Source: Dryococelus australis (lineage: Eukaryota; Arthropoda; Insecta; Phasmatodea; Phasmatidae). Taken from it: DNA of 64,000 nucleotides. The notes beneath the pieces were generated by a model. It worked only from the letters and a program-made list of their open reading frames with translations, had not been told where the DNA came from and did not search any database. The stretch is taken from contig CM057000.1 in assembly GCA_029891345.1 (NCBI GenBank), positions 131,862,163-131,926,162 on the forward strand. Direction: 5' to 3'. This document shows, piece by piece, positions 11,472-23,640 of the stretch. Numbering within the stretch: position 1 is the stretch's first letter; every line of letters begins with the position of its first letter. Made by a program: the position numbers and the translations under genes.

Positions 11472-12426
11472 TCTATGATACTATTTTAAGAGAATGTGTG
11501 TGTTGTTTTACAAACTTTGAACTATATTTTATTATCTGGTTTTATTATTTCAATTTTAAATATATAATTGTGTTATCAGGTTTGTTTGCTTTGGTTCAAT
11601 ATCATGTGTAACAGAAAAACACGTTAAACACTTTATTGTTTCTTCTTCATTTGGTAATGAGAATTGGTTTTCTTTTTGGAAAATTGACAGCAGTGAAATG
11701 TCTTATTGCCATGTCTCAGCACCCAGTGGAGTCATAGAAGCAACAATTAGACGTTCCTAGTTTGATAGAGGAGCTTGTACCTTACTCTTACAGAGTCACT
11801 TGTCTTCATGCTAGGTGTTGAAGTGCTTTCCCTCTAGACATTGTTATTGTGTTCTGGAGAAACCACTTCCCTTCCTATTTCAGGTTTAACAAGCAACTGG
11901 AAGGAAGATAAGGAAGAGATGAAACATATGTGCTTCTTCCTTTTATTGTCTCATCATTTAAGGTTGCTGTCTGTCCAGGGTCCCAAACAGGGCACAGAGG
12001 TTCAGTCATGTACTAGTTGCTATTTTAAAATGTTTTATATTTTTTTGAGCGGTGTCTGTTTACAAATAGCATTTTAGAAATTTTTAATTTTTGAATACTA
12101 ATTTTTATTTTCTATTTCTATTCTCTCTCTTAATGGGTACTGTATTTTGTAAAGTGAAAAAGGCTAACACAATTGTTTCGTAATTCATTGTTAGGTCCAG
12201 CACTTTTGATACAGGCTAATCAACATAGCATAGGGACATGCAGCATACCTATAAACTGCACATTAGTTCAGTGTCTTGCATGTTAAGGTGACCAAATATT
12301 CCATGTGCCTTTCTAAGTCACCCTGAGCTCTGCTCTCCCATGCTTCTAGGCCTCAGACATGCATAATTCCTCCTGTCAGATGGCACTCTTAATGAATGCT
12401 GTTATAACTACCAAAGTGAATGAATC
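11472..12426 (+). other. probable SPRTN 3' untranslated region
   Basis: AT-rich sequence follows the SPRTN stop codon without another long frame. It runs to the first canonical AATAAA that I find downstream. The extent is inferred. Confidence 0.4.
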
Positions 12427-12432
12427 AATAAA
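12427..12432 (+). terminator. candidate polyadenylation signal of SPRTN
   Basis: AATAAA, about 955 bases after the SPRTN stop, is followed by T-rich sequence. It is the nearest canonical signal seen on the plus strand. A further TAATAAAAT lies near 13724. Neither is proven. Confidence 0.4.
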
Positions 12433-12749
12433 CAAAATATTTTTCTGTATTACTATGATGAACGTATTTCATCACATAATGGTTGAAACACAAATTTTCA
12501 GTGCTGAATAGAGTGAAAATATTAGGCTACCACATTAAAGTTGTCTTTTTGGCACACGTCACATCTACTCCAGACCCTTCCTACAGAAACAAATTCATAG
12601 ATAGGGTGGTTCTGTCAGTCTCCCCTTTACAAAGTGTTGAAGGGACAATTCATAGTGGTTCAGGCCGAGACATGTTGCAGCGGAAGGTAACAGAGGATGG
12701 CCAAATGGTTTTTACCTCTCCTCGATAGTAAAAATTTGACACTGTGTAA

Positions 12750-13060
12750 AAGACTACCCACCTCTCACTAGATGGCTCAAGAGAAGGGAGTGTGCAAGGA
12801 TGCCACACTAGTTGCTAGGCAACAACTTCTCTGTTCACAAGGCTGTAAGGGGAGGAAGAGAATGTTGTGCTAATTGCTAGTAGGAAACTAGTTCCCCTTC
12901 CATCAAGTGTGTATAAGGGGAGGAAGCGATGTCACTCTGAGCAACAAGCATGCTAGACGATAGCAGAAGATGGTAAAGCGCTTCCTCCCTACTCGCATAA
13001 TATGCAAGGGGAGAAATGCATAATGGTTGCTGCATTTGTTGATGGGCAATAGATTCCCTG
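12750..13060. repeat. degenerate tandem repeat around AAGGGGAGGAAG
   Basis: The phrase (T/C)AAGGGGAGGAAG or a variant occurs near 12846, 12916 and 13005. It is followed each time by loosely similar text containing ATG, TTG and GCTAG, giving units of about 70-90 bases. Short frames across it are not conserved between units. Confidence 0.4.
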
Positions 13061-13839
13061 TGAGTGGATGTTTGCTTGGACAAACAAATGAAGGGAAGTC
13101 TGTGCCATTTACAGTGAAGTGAAGTGTATGACCATTGTGCAATGATTCACTGTACTATGGCAAGGTTCAAGGAAAGGAATTGTGTTTCATTTTTAGTGAA
13201 ATGGGTATACTTACATTAATTAGAGGTAAAATTGGAGAAGCAAGCTTGTGATTAATTGGCAAGCTTTTAGGCAGAAAGTTACCCCAGAGATACCACACCA
13301 TAAAGGAAGAAGTCTGTCAGTGTATCACTCTTTTGAGTGTCCTGGTCCCATGTGATGGGTGGTAAGAGGGGCAATTAAAAGTTCTGAGAAATTGCTGTAA
13401 TTCTTTTCGAAATTGAAATTGTTGTGTCTCTTGAGAGATGTAAAGGTCTGTAGCTTTGGTTCGTGCAGTTATGAGAGAAATTGGTGTGGAGAGGAAGTGC
13501 AGTTAGAATTACATGATTAGTTTTACTTCGTCTGTACCCACTTGATATGTAGGGAAATGTGCAACTAAAGTTGTTACAGTATTAGCACTTTTGGAATTAT
13601 TTGAAAAATATCACTGCCCCTACATGCATAATTTTAACCGTCAGTAAAGTTTGTAATCGTGGAGGGAAAGTAGTTCCAAGTCTTAAAGTTGAATTTTAAG
13701 TGTTAGGTAAACATTTGGAACTAATAAAATTATTATTATTATTTTTTAAAATGTACTGATGCATGACATATCCGGAACAAATACTCACTAGCCTATTTTT
13801 TTGGAGGACGTCCCGGCCTTTTGTCTAGAAATTGAGCCA
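13061..13839. other. intergenic sequence, nothing recognised
   Basis: This lies between the SPRTN 3' end and the LTR-like block that starts near 13840. No frame of note is seen. A short (ATT)n run sits near 13725-13745. Confidence 0.4.
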
Positions 13840-15480
13840 GCCACTTCTGTATGTGCAGGGATTCAGTTCTGCCTTGGTGTGGGTGCTTTCCCGTTTTACA
13901 AAACTGGCCGTGTGGTTATGTGACAGGGCCTGAAATCAGGTGTGGGCAGCGAAATACTGTGTTTGGGTGCCACGACGTCCTTGGTTATACCTGGGCGACG
14001 GTGTACGGGAGCATGGTGGGTGCGATGTATTACTGGTGCTGGCACAGAGTGGTGACTAGTTGCGATCCGAGGCTTAGGCAGAAGAGTAGGGTGCAGTATA
14101 GCTGGTACTAAGTAAGCTACGACGGTTGGCGGCTGGTCGGGTTGATTTAGATGCTTGGCGACCCACTAAGGGTACTCCGTCTGTCCGATCTTCTCTGGTG
14201 GAGGGAAGAGATCCCTTGGAACAGCTATCTCCACCGGGTCTTGAAGATGGCAAAGTTCTTGCGCCTGAGCTCGAGGTGCTAAGCTAGCTATCTGTTTGAC
14301 CAGGGAGGGCTGATACTCATGTGTTTGACCACATACTGAGAGGATCTGGCACATTTTCGTTAAGACCCTTCCCCTGGGAATAGGGCATTGGGAAGTGGAT
14401 TTACCCTACTGCAACACGTCTGCAGGCTCCTTATGCAGTTTTACGTTTGGCACCTCATGCTGGCAGAGGACTGGCGTACACCTTATTCCAAAGTCTGGCA
14501 AAGACTGTGGTCCAAGAGGGAAATCAGGCCTCACCTTGTCCGAAGTCGCACATGGGTGTGTGGCCCTGTCTCAGGTTTTCCAACTTCGGTGATGTCAGAC
14601 TCTCCTGGCGAAGTCCATGGAGGAGAGGCCAGAGAACACCAACCCGACAAGTTGTTTTCAGGACAGTGTGCCTGTGTGGCTCCTCCTTTCCTTCAATCCC
14701 AAGGGATTGATGGGCAGGGCGGCCAAAACTAGTGCATGTGTGGAAAAACTAGTGTTTAGCTCAATTGAGTTTAAATTCCCCGGGATCATCTGTGAACCTG
14801 TTACGTTAGAGTAACTATGGAAATATTCTAAGTCTGCAGTAAAAGTACTCAAATTAAAGGTGGCCCACATTTTATTCTGGTAAAGGAAATAAACATGTTG
14901 TGAAAGTATCCTAGCTCCTGGTCAACGGCATGGATATTTGCTGGAAAGCTAGAACACAATGGCCGGTAGAGGCGACCAGTGTACAACCAAAGGAATACAC
15001 GTTTTGTTGCTGATGTCTAAGCAACTCACTCTTGCATTGTTTTATGTTTTCGACATGTAGAGTGACGTAATGTAAATCTCTGACATGTTGCTGGGTGCAG
15101 GACGTGACAGGATTAGTCTTAAGAAATACTGTAAGGATGGTTCCACTACAGATATGTCCGTAACTGCAGGATGACAAGGGGTGTGCGGGGTACGTAGCTA
15201 GGAGAGCTCCTAACTAGAGTAACCTAACCCTATTGCAAGCATAGCTTAAGTGACATGAACAGGGTGTAGTTTCCAAGCAATGGGTGCTGGAGACTAACGT
15301 AGAAAGGTCAATTCCTGAGTGGCGAGCGCTAGGAAGAACTGAGTTCAATATGGTCGTATCTGAGCTGCTAGCGCTAGAAACAAACACCGGTGGCAACCTG
15401 GTCACGTCCCAATCAGCGGGCAAGGGGTGTGAATGCATGGCTTGCCTGTGTGATGTCACCGGCCGGTTCTAAGGGTATGC
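13840..15480 (-). mobile_element. LTR-like remnant, family A copy 3
   Basis: On the minus strand this repeats the landmarks of the copies at 365-2520 and 3530-5400. GCCGGTGACATCACACAGG (about 15450-15470) corresponds to GCCGGTGACGTCACATG. TGTTTATTTCC...GAATAAAA (about 14871-14896) corresponds to the AATAAA hairpin. The plus-strand text GTATACCTGGGCGAC (about 13985) is identical to text near 580. No pol genes are seen. Short frames such as 14166-14354 and 14388-14732 fall inside it and are probably not genes. The ends are approximate. Confidence 0.5.
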
Positions 15481-15756
15481 AAAACAATATAAGACAAGTG
15501 ATAATTACTACTAGCACTGTCTAGTTGGGAGTAAAGGAACTCATCATTGACTTCAGGTATTGTTACAGAGGGTCAGAGAATAAAACAATCTCACATTTTA
15601 AAGGGACAAAAATAACTTCCAACTTGGTAACAAACTTGCCTATGGATGGAGCAGATGTCGTTAACGCTACATTGTTGTAATAGACATCATGCCTCAGTAC
15701 ATAATTGTAAAAACTAGTTGTTTTGTCGTATATTTATTTACTTTCCCAATCATTTC

Positions 15757-15910
15757 TTAGTTTCACTTGACAGATTGATTATTAAAGTGATCAAGTTCAA
15801 TGACAATGTTAATTTTACACTTGGTGGTGGAAGAATAAACGATGTGCTTACAAGTAGATCTTAAATACGGCTTTCAAAAGTGTTCAATTTACTGTGAATA
15901 GTCTATTGAA
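15757..15910 (+). repeat. unclassified interspersed repeat, also at 46.3 kb
   Basis: The segment includes AATGTTAATTTTACA, a GTGGTGGAAGAAT/GGTGGAGGAAT phrase, TACAAGTAGATCTT and TTTTACTGTGAATAG-like text. It matches 46270-46425 in the same orientation at roughly 75-80% by eye. No termini are defined. Confidence 0.6.
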
Positions 15911-15997
15911 TTGATATGATGTTCTGTATTTGATGAGGTAAGCTAAAAACCACTTTAGTGTGAACTGTACGGAAAAACACATACAAATTTACGTGAA

Positions 15998-16148
15998 AGG
16001 TTAATTGGGTTAGGGTAGGTGGTTGTGGGGCATGTTTACCAGATGAGCACCACACCTCGCTCAGTCGAGAACACTATGATGATGTGGGGTCATGGGCAGT
16101 TCACCCTGAAGTGACCCCCTGATGCTCCTACGTCCATTGCTGTTCCAT
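15998..16148 (-). mobile_element. 3' end segment of Gypsy element 1
   Basis: This block is shared with 21859-22006. Common phrases are GGTTAATTGGGTTAGG, CTCGCTCAGTCGAGAACAC and GATGCTCCTACGTCCATTGC. In the second copy it overlaps the C-terminal end of pol, so it marks the 3' end of minus-strand elements. Two copies about 5.9 kb apart, both left of pol-like genes, show two related elements in tandem. Confidence 0.6.
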
Positions 16149-16880
16149 TATACAATAATCCAAGTGCCATGTCTAGTAGATGATATTGAAGTTCCCTCTA
16201 TATGCTCGGTCAACTATGATGGGAACTGTTGCGGCCATTCCCGCGCCAAGACTTTGTTATGTTAATTGGTGAAAACGGTTAAAGTGGCAGAGAAGCGGCC
16301 AGAACAAATAAAACAACGTATTTCCACAACATTCACTTTTTATTTGTCATATTCCCTCGTATAAGGCACAAACATAATTAATTTCCACTATAGCATGGAG
16401 TACTCTTACATTGTACAAAAGGGCGCAAACGCCTACACAATTATTACTTGCACGTTATGTGCCAGTCGTGAAATAACGAACTGGGTTGTCGAGCGGCATG
16501 CTCCCTGGATGGAAAATACTTGAAACATTACAGAATTACATTAAGACTATTGATAAACTAAATGGTTTGTCTCTGACATGAAGGTCCGCTTGACGGTGAG
16601 GTGGTGATGAGACTGATTGGACATGGCGTGCAGCCTCCTCAGTGGCTGGCCATTCCCGCCTCGGGATAAAAGTCCGGCTAATTACACTTTTATGATTTAT
16701 TTAGTGAAATGGCTGGTGGCTGGTAAATGTAAATTATGTGAAACAGTGCTTAAACACTTACACTGAACCCTGAAATTAGTTTAAAACGAAATATAAAATA
16801 TGAAATTGCATGACTTATCATGTAATATAATTTAAATGCCAACCAGCTTCCCCCTAGACTGTCCCGTAAAGCAAGGGACC
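16149..16880 (-). mobile_element. probable LTR or 3' region of Gypsy element 1
   Basis: No coding signal is seen. ACAAATAAA (about 16304) and TTTATTTGT (about 16340) form an inverted pair that puts AATAAA on both strands, as in other LTRs of this window. CGTATAAGGC near 16360 could be a promoter TATA on either strand. LTR borders were not found. Confidence 0.35.
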
Positions 16881-16899
16881 TGTGCCAATAGGATGCACA

Positions 16900-17850
16900 C
16901 TCTATGTGGGGCGCACCAGTGTGCAGTGTCCGGTGAGCGGCATTGTTGCTCTCTTACTGCTCGCTTCGCATGCTACCTTCTTTCTTTCTGGCTTACCCCC
17001 TCCTCTATGTTGTTTTGCTCCGCTCCTGAACTCCCCTGGTAGGGGCAGGTCATGGCCTTGGAGTACCTGTGCTGGGGTCTTTCCTGTTGCTTCATTTGTC
17101 CTTGTTTGTAATGCAAACATGCTGGCTGGGAGCTGTTCAGTCCAGGAGTAGTGCTGTTTGCCCACACACAAACGAAGTTGATTTCTGCGCTTGGTGGGGT
17201 TGGCATGTAAATTATAATTTGCCGTTGTGTGGTGCTGCACTACCCATGTAGTAAAACATTCTCTCTACACTCTGTCAGTGATTGGGTCTGATTGTCTGTC
17301 AACAGTGTCCTGTGGTGGTTTCCGCCGGTGTGCCTGCTTTTGTATCTGTTGAATGTGACATTCGCACACCAACTGTCGCACATATGCGGACATACCTGGC
17401 CAATCAAAATAGCGTAGGATGTTGTCCTTTGTCTGTGCAGTTCCCGGGTGGCCAGTGAGATTGTTTGAAGTTAGAACCTGTTCGCGGTCTACAGCTGGAA
17501 CAAACACATGCCACGTGTCGCTGTTTACATCTGTGTGGGACTACACAAATGCCAATAGCACACCATCTGTCTTCTCGTGTTGTTCACGTAACTGCATCCA
17601 TTTCACAGCAATGGGACACTCTTTTCCCACTACAAATACATATACCTGATCGAGTGGTGACACAGCTAGTAATGCAGTAATGTTTGAGTACTGGACATTC
17701 TCCTGTGTGGTAGTGTTGACATGTCGTGGAGGGGAGAAGAATGTTTTCCAATTATTCTTCATTGCGTGCGAGGATGTTTCCTGGCATGCGAGAAATATGG
17801 TAGGCCAGCTGGTTCTCTTCCCCAGCCACGTATTGTACTTCAAATTCATA
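16900..17850 (-). pseudogene. Gypsy 1 integrase, catalytic core mostly deleted
   Basis: Reading leftwards, a linker (17541-17849, with DQVYVFVVGKECPIAVKW) leads to the H2C2 zinc-binding domain (17265-17507: HPGTAQTKDN, FDWPGM, CECHIQQ). About 45 bases later the frame resumes at HANPTKRRNQLRLCVG (around 17190), which corresponds to the end of the catalytic core with the third acidic residue. LPASMFALQTRTNEATGK then follows. Most of the core with the first two catalytic Asp residues is therefore missing, by comparison with the related element at 22976-23341, which keeps SDSFPRW and LTDNGKP. The element cannot encode a working integrase. Several frame breaks occur. Confidence 0.7.
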
Positions 17851-17989
17851 TGATTAACCTAACAACACCCAGCAAGTTAACTAGCCGTGGCTTTCCTTCA
17901 TGCAATGCAGCCACAGTAGGCAGGGATTATTTGTGCGGAGCGTGAAACGCTGGTACTCCAGGAGTGCACGGTACTTCTTGGAACTCTAC

Positions 17990-19060
17990 TCTACCATCAG
18001 ACATTCTCTCTCTCATTGACGTACCACTGCTCTACTGGGCCGAATTTTGGGCTACTGGAGTCCAGGTTGTGACGCATCCCGTCGTCTTCTAGCTGGAACA
18101 GCACTACACCCAGTCCTTTTTCGCTGGCATCTGTTTTCACGCATGTGTTTGGAGTGATAATGCCTGGTGAGCGACATATACTGTTTGAATGCTTCCTTGA
18201 TCTGTTCAAAACTTGTCTGCTGCTTGGCTTGCCATTTAAAGTGGATGTTGGCTGACTTAAGTGTGATGAGCGGTGCTGTGATGAGGGCAAACCCATGGAT
18301 GTATTCCCGCACCTAGTTCACGAGGCCGAAAAACTTCCTAACCTGCTTGCGAATCGTGGGTGACGGATACTCTTCTATCAATTTCAGTTCTGGTGTTGGC
18401 CTGCTCCCAATTTCATCCACGATATGCCCAAGGTACTGAATGCTCGGCATACCAATTTGACACTTGTTGATGGCACATGTTAGCCCATTTATAGCGATGG
18501 CTTCAAGCACTAATGAGAGGTAATGAATATGTTCAGCCCACGAATCTGACCAAACGATGTCATCGAGGTAAGCTAATGCACATTTACCCACGAGTCCTTG
18601 TAACACTTTGACCATCATTAACTGGAATGTTGAAAGTGCACACTTCAGTCCGATTGATATCGCACAGAACTAGAAGTGGCGACTGTCAGAGGCTGTGAAC
18701 ATTGTTTTGTCGTTGTCAGATGGTCTGACTGGAAAGTGCCAGTAGCCACAATGAAGGTTTATGGTGGTAAGAATCTTCTCACACCTCAGGGTGTTAAACA
18801 CGTCTCTGATGTGTATATACGGTGGTGGTGTGCTGTTGGTGACTAAGTTAAGGTGCCGGAAGTCAACACAAAACCTCCAAGTCCACTCTTTCTTGGGGGC
18901 AAGGATGATGATGGAATTTTAGGCACTATCTGATTGTTCAATTACCCCTTCTTCCAGCATCTCGGAGATTTGTGCTGGGATGATCTTACATTGATGTGGG
19001 TAGTATCTTCAGGGACAGTCATAAATGGGCTTGTCAGTTGTCAAATCGATAGTGTGCTAG
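17990..19060 (-). pseudogene. Gypsy 1 reverse transcriptase and RNase H, broken
   Basis: On the minus strand from about 18930, fragments read ILAPKKEWTWRFCVDFRHLN, INLHCGYWHFPV and then LAYLDDIVWSDSW (18313-18618), the polymerase box with the catalytic Asp pair. YLGHIVDEIGSRPTPEL and the connection VRKFFGLVN follow. Next come HGFALITAPL and FKWQAKQQTSFEQIKEAF, then, after a frameshift, TDASEKGLGVVLFQLEDDG of RNase H (17997-18296). The order fits Gypsy/Metaviridae-type pol. Stops and frameshifts show that it is dead. The next domain leftwards is the deleted integrase. Confidence 0.8.
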
Positions 19061-19170
19061 GTGACAGTGGTAAACCATAGCGGATCTACCACTGTGAATA
19101 TATCTCTGCGCTTGTTAAAAATCCGCTGGACTGCATCACAGTGCTCTGGGTACGGCGTAGTCGAGACTGT

Positions 19171-19540
19171 CTAGTAGTACTGCTGGATGTTACCCACCTG
19201 ATCGGGGCTCCAAATTATATTCTGTACGACAATCCTTTTTGCCAAAATAGATAGCCGTGCTGCTGGTTTGACTACTGTCTGCTGTTCGGTCAAACAAGGA
19301 ATACCGAGGATGACGTCTTTGTATGTGTCATCTGATACGAAGGCAGTTGTTATTCTGTCTACGTCTCGAATGTGCACTGTGATTTTCACTTCACCGGTAA
19401 TTTCCTCGCTATACTGCTGTGTGACAAGTTAAATTACCTACTGAAATGGCTTTATTTTGCTGACATTGATTAAGTTGGTGTGTACGAAGTTGTGGGATGC
19501 GGCTGTATCGATGTGTACTCTACACGGTATTTGATGTGCA
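19171..19540 (-). pseudogene. Gypsy 1 aspartic protease, broken
   Basis: On the minus strand near 19500, HIDTAASHNFV carries the active-site triad in the form DTA rather than the usual DTG. After an in-frame stop, the frame at 19171-19389 gives VKITVHIRDVDRITTAF and KDVILGIPCL, where the hydrophobic ILG is the second protease landmark. This would cleave Gag-Pol during particle assembly. It sits between gag and reverse transcriptase, as expected. Confidence 0.7.
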
Positions 19541-19719
19541 CAGTGATTCTAATGAAACTGTTGTTCTGACTCATAATTTGTAATATAAGTAATGCTGCCT
19601 TGGCGCGTCTGGTGCATGTTTCATAAAGGTGGGGCGAGTGATGTCTGGCTGCTGTACCCCTCTCTTTCTGTTTCCTGTCAGCGTATGGTTATTTACTATC
19701 ATGCAGATGCTTGTAATCA

Positions 19720-20800
19720 GCCCATGTCAGGCAATCATTATTCTAATGTGGACCTCCACACCACCGACAGGGAAGTGGTGGTTGACGGGTTCTGGGAGAA
19801 AAAAGTGGTGCAGAAACACTGTTTGCCGTTGGTTCAGGTGTCCTCGCTTTTGAGGTAATGTTATTTGGTGATGCACGAGAAATGTGTTTTTGTTTGATGG
19901 TTCACTGGAGTCCTGTTGTTTGACATATGACTGAGTCTGTTCGCAGCATGGTTATGCATTAACACATTCGTGGTGTGGCTGAGTTGGAACATTAGCCTCG
20001 AGTAACATTACTGTTTGAATAAACTCACTTTCTGTGGTGTGGATTGCTGGGGCTAGTGCAGCACTCTATTCCACACGTACGGATCCGATGACAACCTTAA
20101 CAATGAGTTTGAGTGATCCAGGTGGTGGACTCTCACTAGGCTTATTTTCTGTGTTGTGAAGTTGTAGAGGGATTCTTCTCCCTGTTCCTCTAAAACGACT
20201 CGGCTTCTAGCCGTAAGCGACCTAAATTTTGGCAAATCTGCTGGTGAAACTGTGATATAGTTTTCCCACATCATACCATAGTAGGTCATTCCTCGCCACC
20301 AAGCTCTGGTGTCACCGAAAAATCTTTCACCCACGCAGATGGCCCAGTCTTCTTGGTCCACTCCGTAGCGGCGAAGGCGATTCTCACAATCTCGGATGAG
20401 GGTGCTCAGATCCTCGTTAGTTGACCTGGAATACATTGGGAGTGAATGGAACTTTTTTTGTGTGCTGTATTACGGCTCTGGCTCCCGGAATATTTGACTC
20501 GGTCGGTTTCTCCGGTATGTTGGTATTTCTTGCAATAACGGCATTGACTGTGCTATCAGGGTGTCAACATGGGTTGCGCCCATGATGGCAATGGTGGATA
20601 GGTGTGGTACTGTCTATAGTGGCATGTTATATTTTTCTGTGGCAATTTTCCTGAAAATATTCTTACACGTCTCCACTTCATTGTGTCTGTATGTTTCAGT
20701 TGGCTGTTGCTTTGGAAGAATATCTCCTGTCGGCCCTGTCTGAATATTTACCACGAACATTTGTCCCGGTTGTTCGACCCTTACAACAATGAACAAAGCG
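19720..20800 (-). pseudogene. Gypsy 1 gag, broken
   Basis: Minus-strand fragments include 20614-20796 (TGPTGDILPKQQPTETYRHN), a middle piece with PTYRRNRPSQIF, and 20053-20436. The last gives DLSTLIRDCENRLRRYGVDQ, WAICVGERFFGDTRAWWRG and ESLYNFTTQKISL, a helical gag-like segment with a conserved Trp-Trp. A zinc-knuckle remnant CRWCGGPH followed by NNDC is seen near 19725-19775, interrupted by a stop. Gag would form the particle core. The assignment rests on position and composition more than on a unique motif. Confidence 0.6.
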
Positions 20801-21858
20801 GATGAATTGTAGGTTGCGTAATATCACGTATTTACATGAAGATATACACCAATTATGGAAGAGTCGGAAGAACTGTCCAAAAACCAGATTGGCTGGTCCA
20901 CATGTCACATTGTGTGGTGTTGGCACATTTTCTTAAGATGTTCCGGAACTTGGTTGATTGCAGCTGGCCGGTGCAAACTGGGTTGAATAATTCTTGTTTT
21001 TCCACGGGTTGCAGACATTGTGTACAAACCTCCTCGTGGTTTTCTGAAAGTGCCCGTGCTAATAGACCACCACTGATGACCAGATTTATATTATCCCACT
21101 CCTGCTGAAGTCGGCGGAGAGAAGCTGGTTCGCAGCAGACACATTCAACGTCTCTGGATTAAGTCGATTAGCAGCGGGTTCGGACGTGACGTGCATCGTA
21201 AACATTTGAAGACAATATTGATGATTTACCTTTTTTCATTCTCAAGATCCGATGTCCACGGTCGCGGACATGGTGTGGTAGTTGTGATGATTCCATGTTC
21301 CCGGTTTGTTTACTTTTGGATCCATGTGGCCTTGGCTGTCACCCACACGGCGCAACGCTGGAAGGGGTGGTCCTGCCAGCACGACACGGCGCAGGTGGAA
21401 GGGGGTGGCAGGTGTTCTCTTCCCCTCAGCGATGAAGTTCACCAAAATGGCAGTGCTGGGTGACATCATGACTGGGATAGCTGTTCCAATACCGCGATTT
21501 TTCTGACATAATGAACAATGTTGATTTCCTTGGTGCCAAATCTGTAACTGTAAATCTCTGCGTTTCACATTTGTTTTAGAAATTTCCGAGTTCTTCCTGA
21601 AGCGGCGAATGTTTTAGGACACTGTTTTGCAAGTAGCAAAATTATGGGAACCAAAGGGTTCAATTGGATACTAAACTTGTAACACATGTGGTTGCTCGTG
21701 GTTACGTGGATGTGGAACACATGAAAAAATACAGGATAAGAATATTTGGTACCGTGATATGATGAACACTGATATTTAACTAACAGAAAAATGAGGTTCG
21801 TGTTTAGCCACACTCTTGGCCTCGCCACTAGATGTGTCTTGAAATGGGCATCAAGGAA
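20801..21858 (-). other. 5' leader or LTR region of Gypsy 1, not resolved
   Basis: This lies upstream of gag in the minus-strand element and before the next element. One minus-strand frame (21242-21568) is open for 108 codons and could be the start of gag, but I do not recognise it. The part near 21590-21840 is AT-rich. No LTR boundary or primer site was identified. Confidence 0.3.
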
Positions 21859-23265
21859 GGTTAATTGGGTTAGGTGCCTGTGCAGTTCATGTATACCAGA
21901 TGGATTCCAGTCCTCGCTCAGTCGAGAACACGATGATGATGTTGGGTCGTAGACGTATTGCCCTGAAGTGGCCCCCTGATGCTCCTACGTCCATTGCTGT
22001 TGATGTCCGCTTTGTATCTCCAGAGGTGGTGTTGTTTTCGTGTCCTGCCTGAGAGCAAGTGGGGAACACGAGCTGATGATGTTCCCGGCACCACATTCGG
22101 TGTAGAGAACGATTGTTGTTGGGGGTCGTACAGCCTACGGCCTATGGCTACTCGTAGACCTCCAAGGTACTGCCACGCAGCTAGTCGCAACAGGATGTCG
22201 GCAGTCGCAGCTGGTTGCGGGGCCTGAGTTTGAAGACCCGCAATTATACTGTTCTGCGGTGTCTTATGATGCTCGAGGGCGATGACCCTGCTGATGGTGA
22301 AATGCTGCTGCGCGTGCTTGCTTAATGGGGTTGTTCCCATTGCAAGTGGTGCACGCCGGTCGATGTTAATGCTGATGCTTGGGGCTGTAGGGAGGGGGTG
22401 AGATCCACACTTTCGTCGACTCGTCACTGCTGCTGGTGCTGTCGCTGCTCTTCGGACCCCATGAAGCTCCTTCTGGAGTGGTGAAATGTATGCTGTTCTT
22501 TGCTGAAATTGATGCTCCTGTTGAACCTTGCCCTGTGCCCTTGATGCGGTTCATCAATGCGAGGTCAGCCGGTATCATATTATACATTGGCGTCATGGCG
22601 AAGGCGGGTGGGCAGCTCCCTGTGTGCTGATTGGGCTCGCAGTTGCCCCAGCACTTTTACAACAACATGTGGTCCGCTCCACTCATGGGCAACCCCTGCG
22701 CAAAAGGTGTGCTTTGTGCTGCTCAGCTGTGCTCGCAGGCTTAAACATGTTGTCCGGGCCTGAGCCTCTTTGGTGGGCGGGTTATTGCTGGTACCCATTG
22801 TCTTATGTTCCTCTCCTAGTCAATACATGCATTTTCCAGGTCTTGCCCCGGTGCTGTCGCTTGACTGCTGCACTTTCTGTTGTGTCGCTGGTTGCCTATC
22901 GAATTCTGAATTCTCCAGGGTGGGGCAGCTCCCTTCCCTGCAGAATGGCGTATGGTGATTGACCTGTGGCTGCGTTCACCCTCCATTTGTTTGTATACAA
23001 GGCCGCGGGCAGATGGTTAGTCCAACGTGCATGTTTGTTCCTACCCGTAGGTGCAACTGAGTCTTGAGGTCTTTATTCCTCTTCTCAGTTGGGTTGGCCC
23101 GCGGGTGGTCCACAGCCGTTGTATGAGGCTGGAATAAAACCTGGTACATAATTCTCTCAAATACTTCTCCATAAATTGGTTTACCATTGTCGGTTAAGAG
23201 TGTACGTGGGTAACCCCAGCGGGGGTAGAATTCGGTCCCCAGTACACGAACTATGTTGCGTGTAT

Positions 23266-23300
<35 letters not shown>

Positions 23301-23640
23301 GGGTATGCTTCCATCCACCTTGGGAACGAGTCACTCACCACAAGAATGAACCTCTTGCTATTAGGGATGTACGGTTATGGCCCCATCAGTTCTAGCAAGA
23401 TGGACTCGAATGGCTCCTGTACATTCCGTGGTTGTTGTGTTGCTCCATCAGCTATCCTACTCTTGCAGATGTTACACTTGACACAACCCCTTACGTATTG
23501 ACGGATGTCTCTGGTAACACCGGGCCAGTGGAAATAGTTCTGCGCATTTCTCGTGGTTTGTGATGTGTCAGGGTGGCCTGCAAACCGTCAATCACGTGCA
23601 TGATGTAGCATTTGTGATCGTGCACTTTTGGGCATGTACA
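21859..23640 (-). pseudogene. Gypsy 2 integrase with 3' segment
   Basis: Reading leftwards from about 23600, HPDTSQTTRNAQNYFHWPG and CVKCNICKSRIADG form the H2C2 zinc domain. NVQEPFESILLELMGP leads into the core. VSDSFPRWMEAYPV carries the first catalytic Asp, LTDNGKPIYGEVF the second, and HPRANPTEKRNKDL the Glu (22976-23341). A heptamer run GGAAACT of about five copies (about 23265-23302) sits between the first two and adds the repeated residues FQFPVSS. A C-terminal tail (21918-22596) rich in Ser, Pro and Arg ends in the segment shared with 15998-16148. Frame breaks are present. Confidence 0.75.

Noticed and set aside
14388..14732. Overlapping plus-strand frames of 114 and 87 codons
   Set aside because: They fall in the LTR-like copy at 13.8-15.5 kb, where the landmarks read on the minus strand.
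22528..22962. 144-codon plus-strand frame
   Set aside because: It is antisense to the Gypsy 2 integrase region and has no domain.
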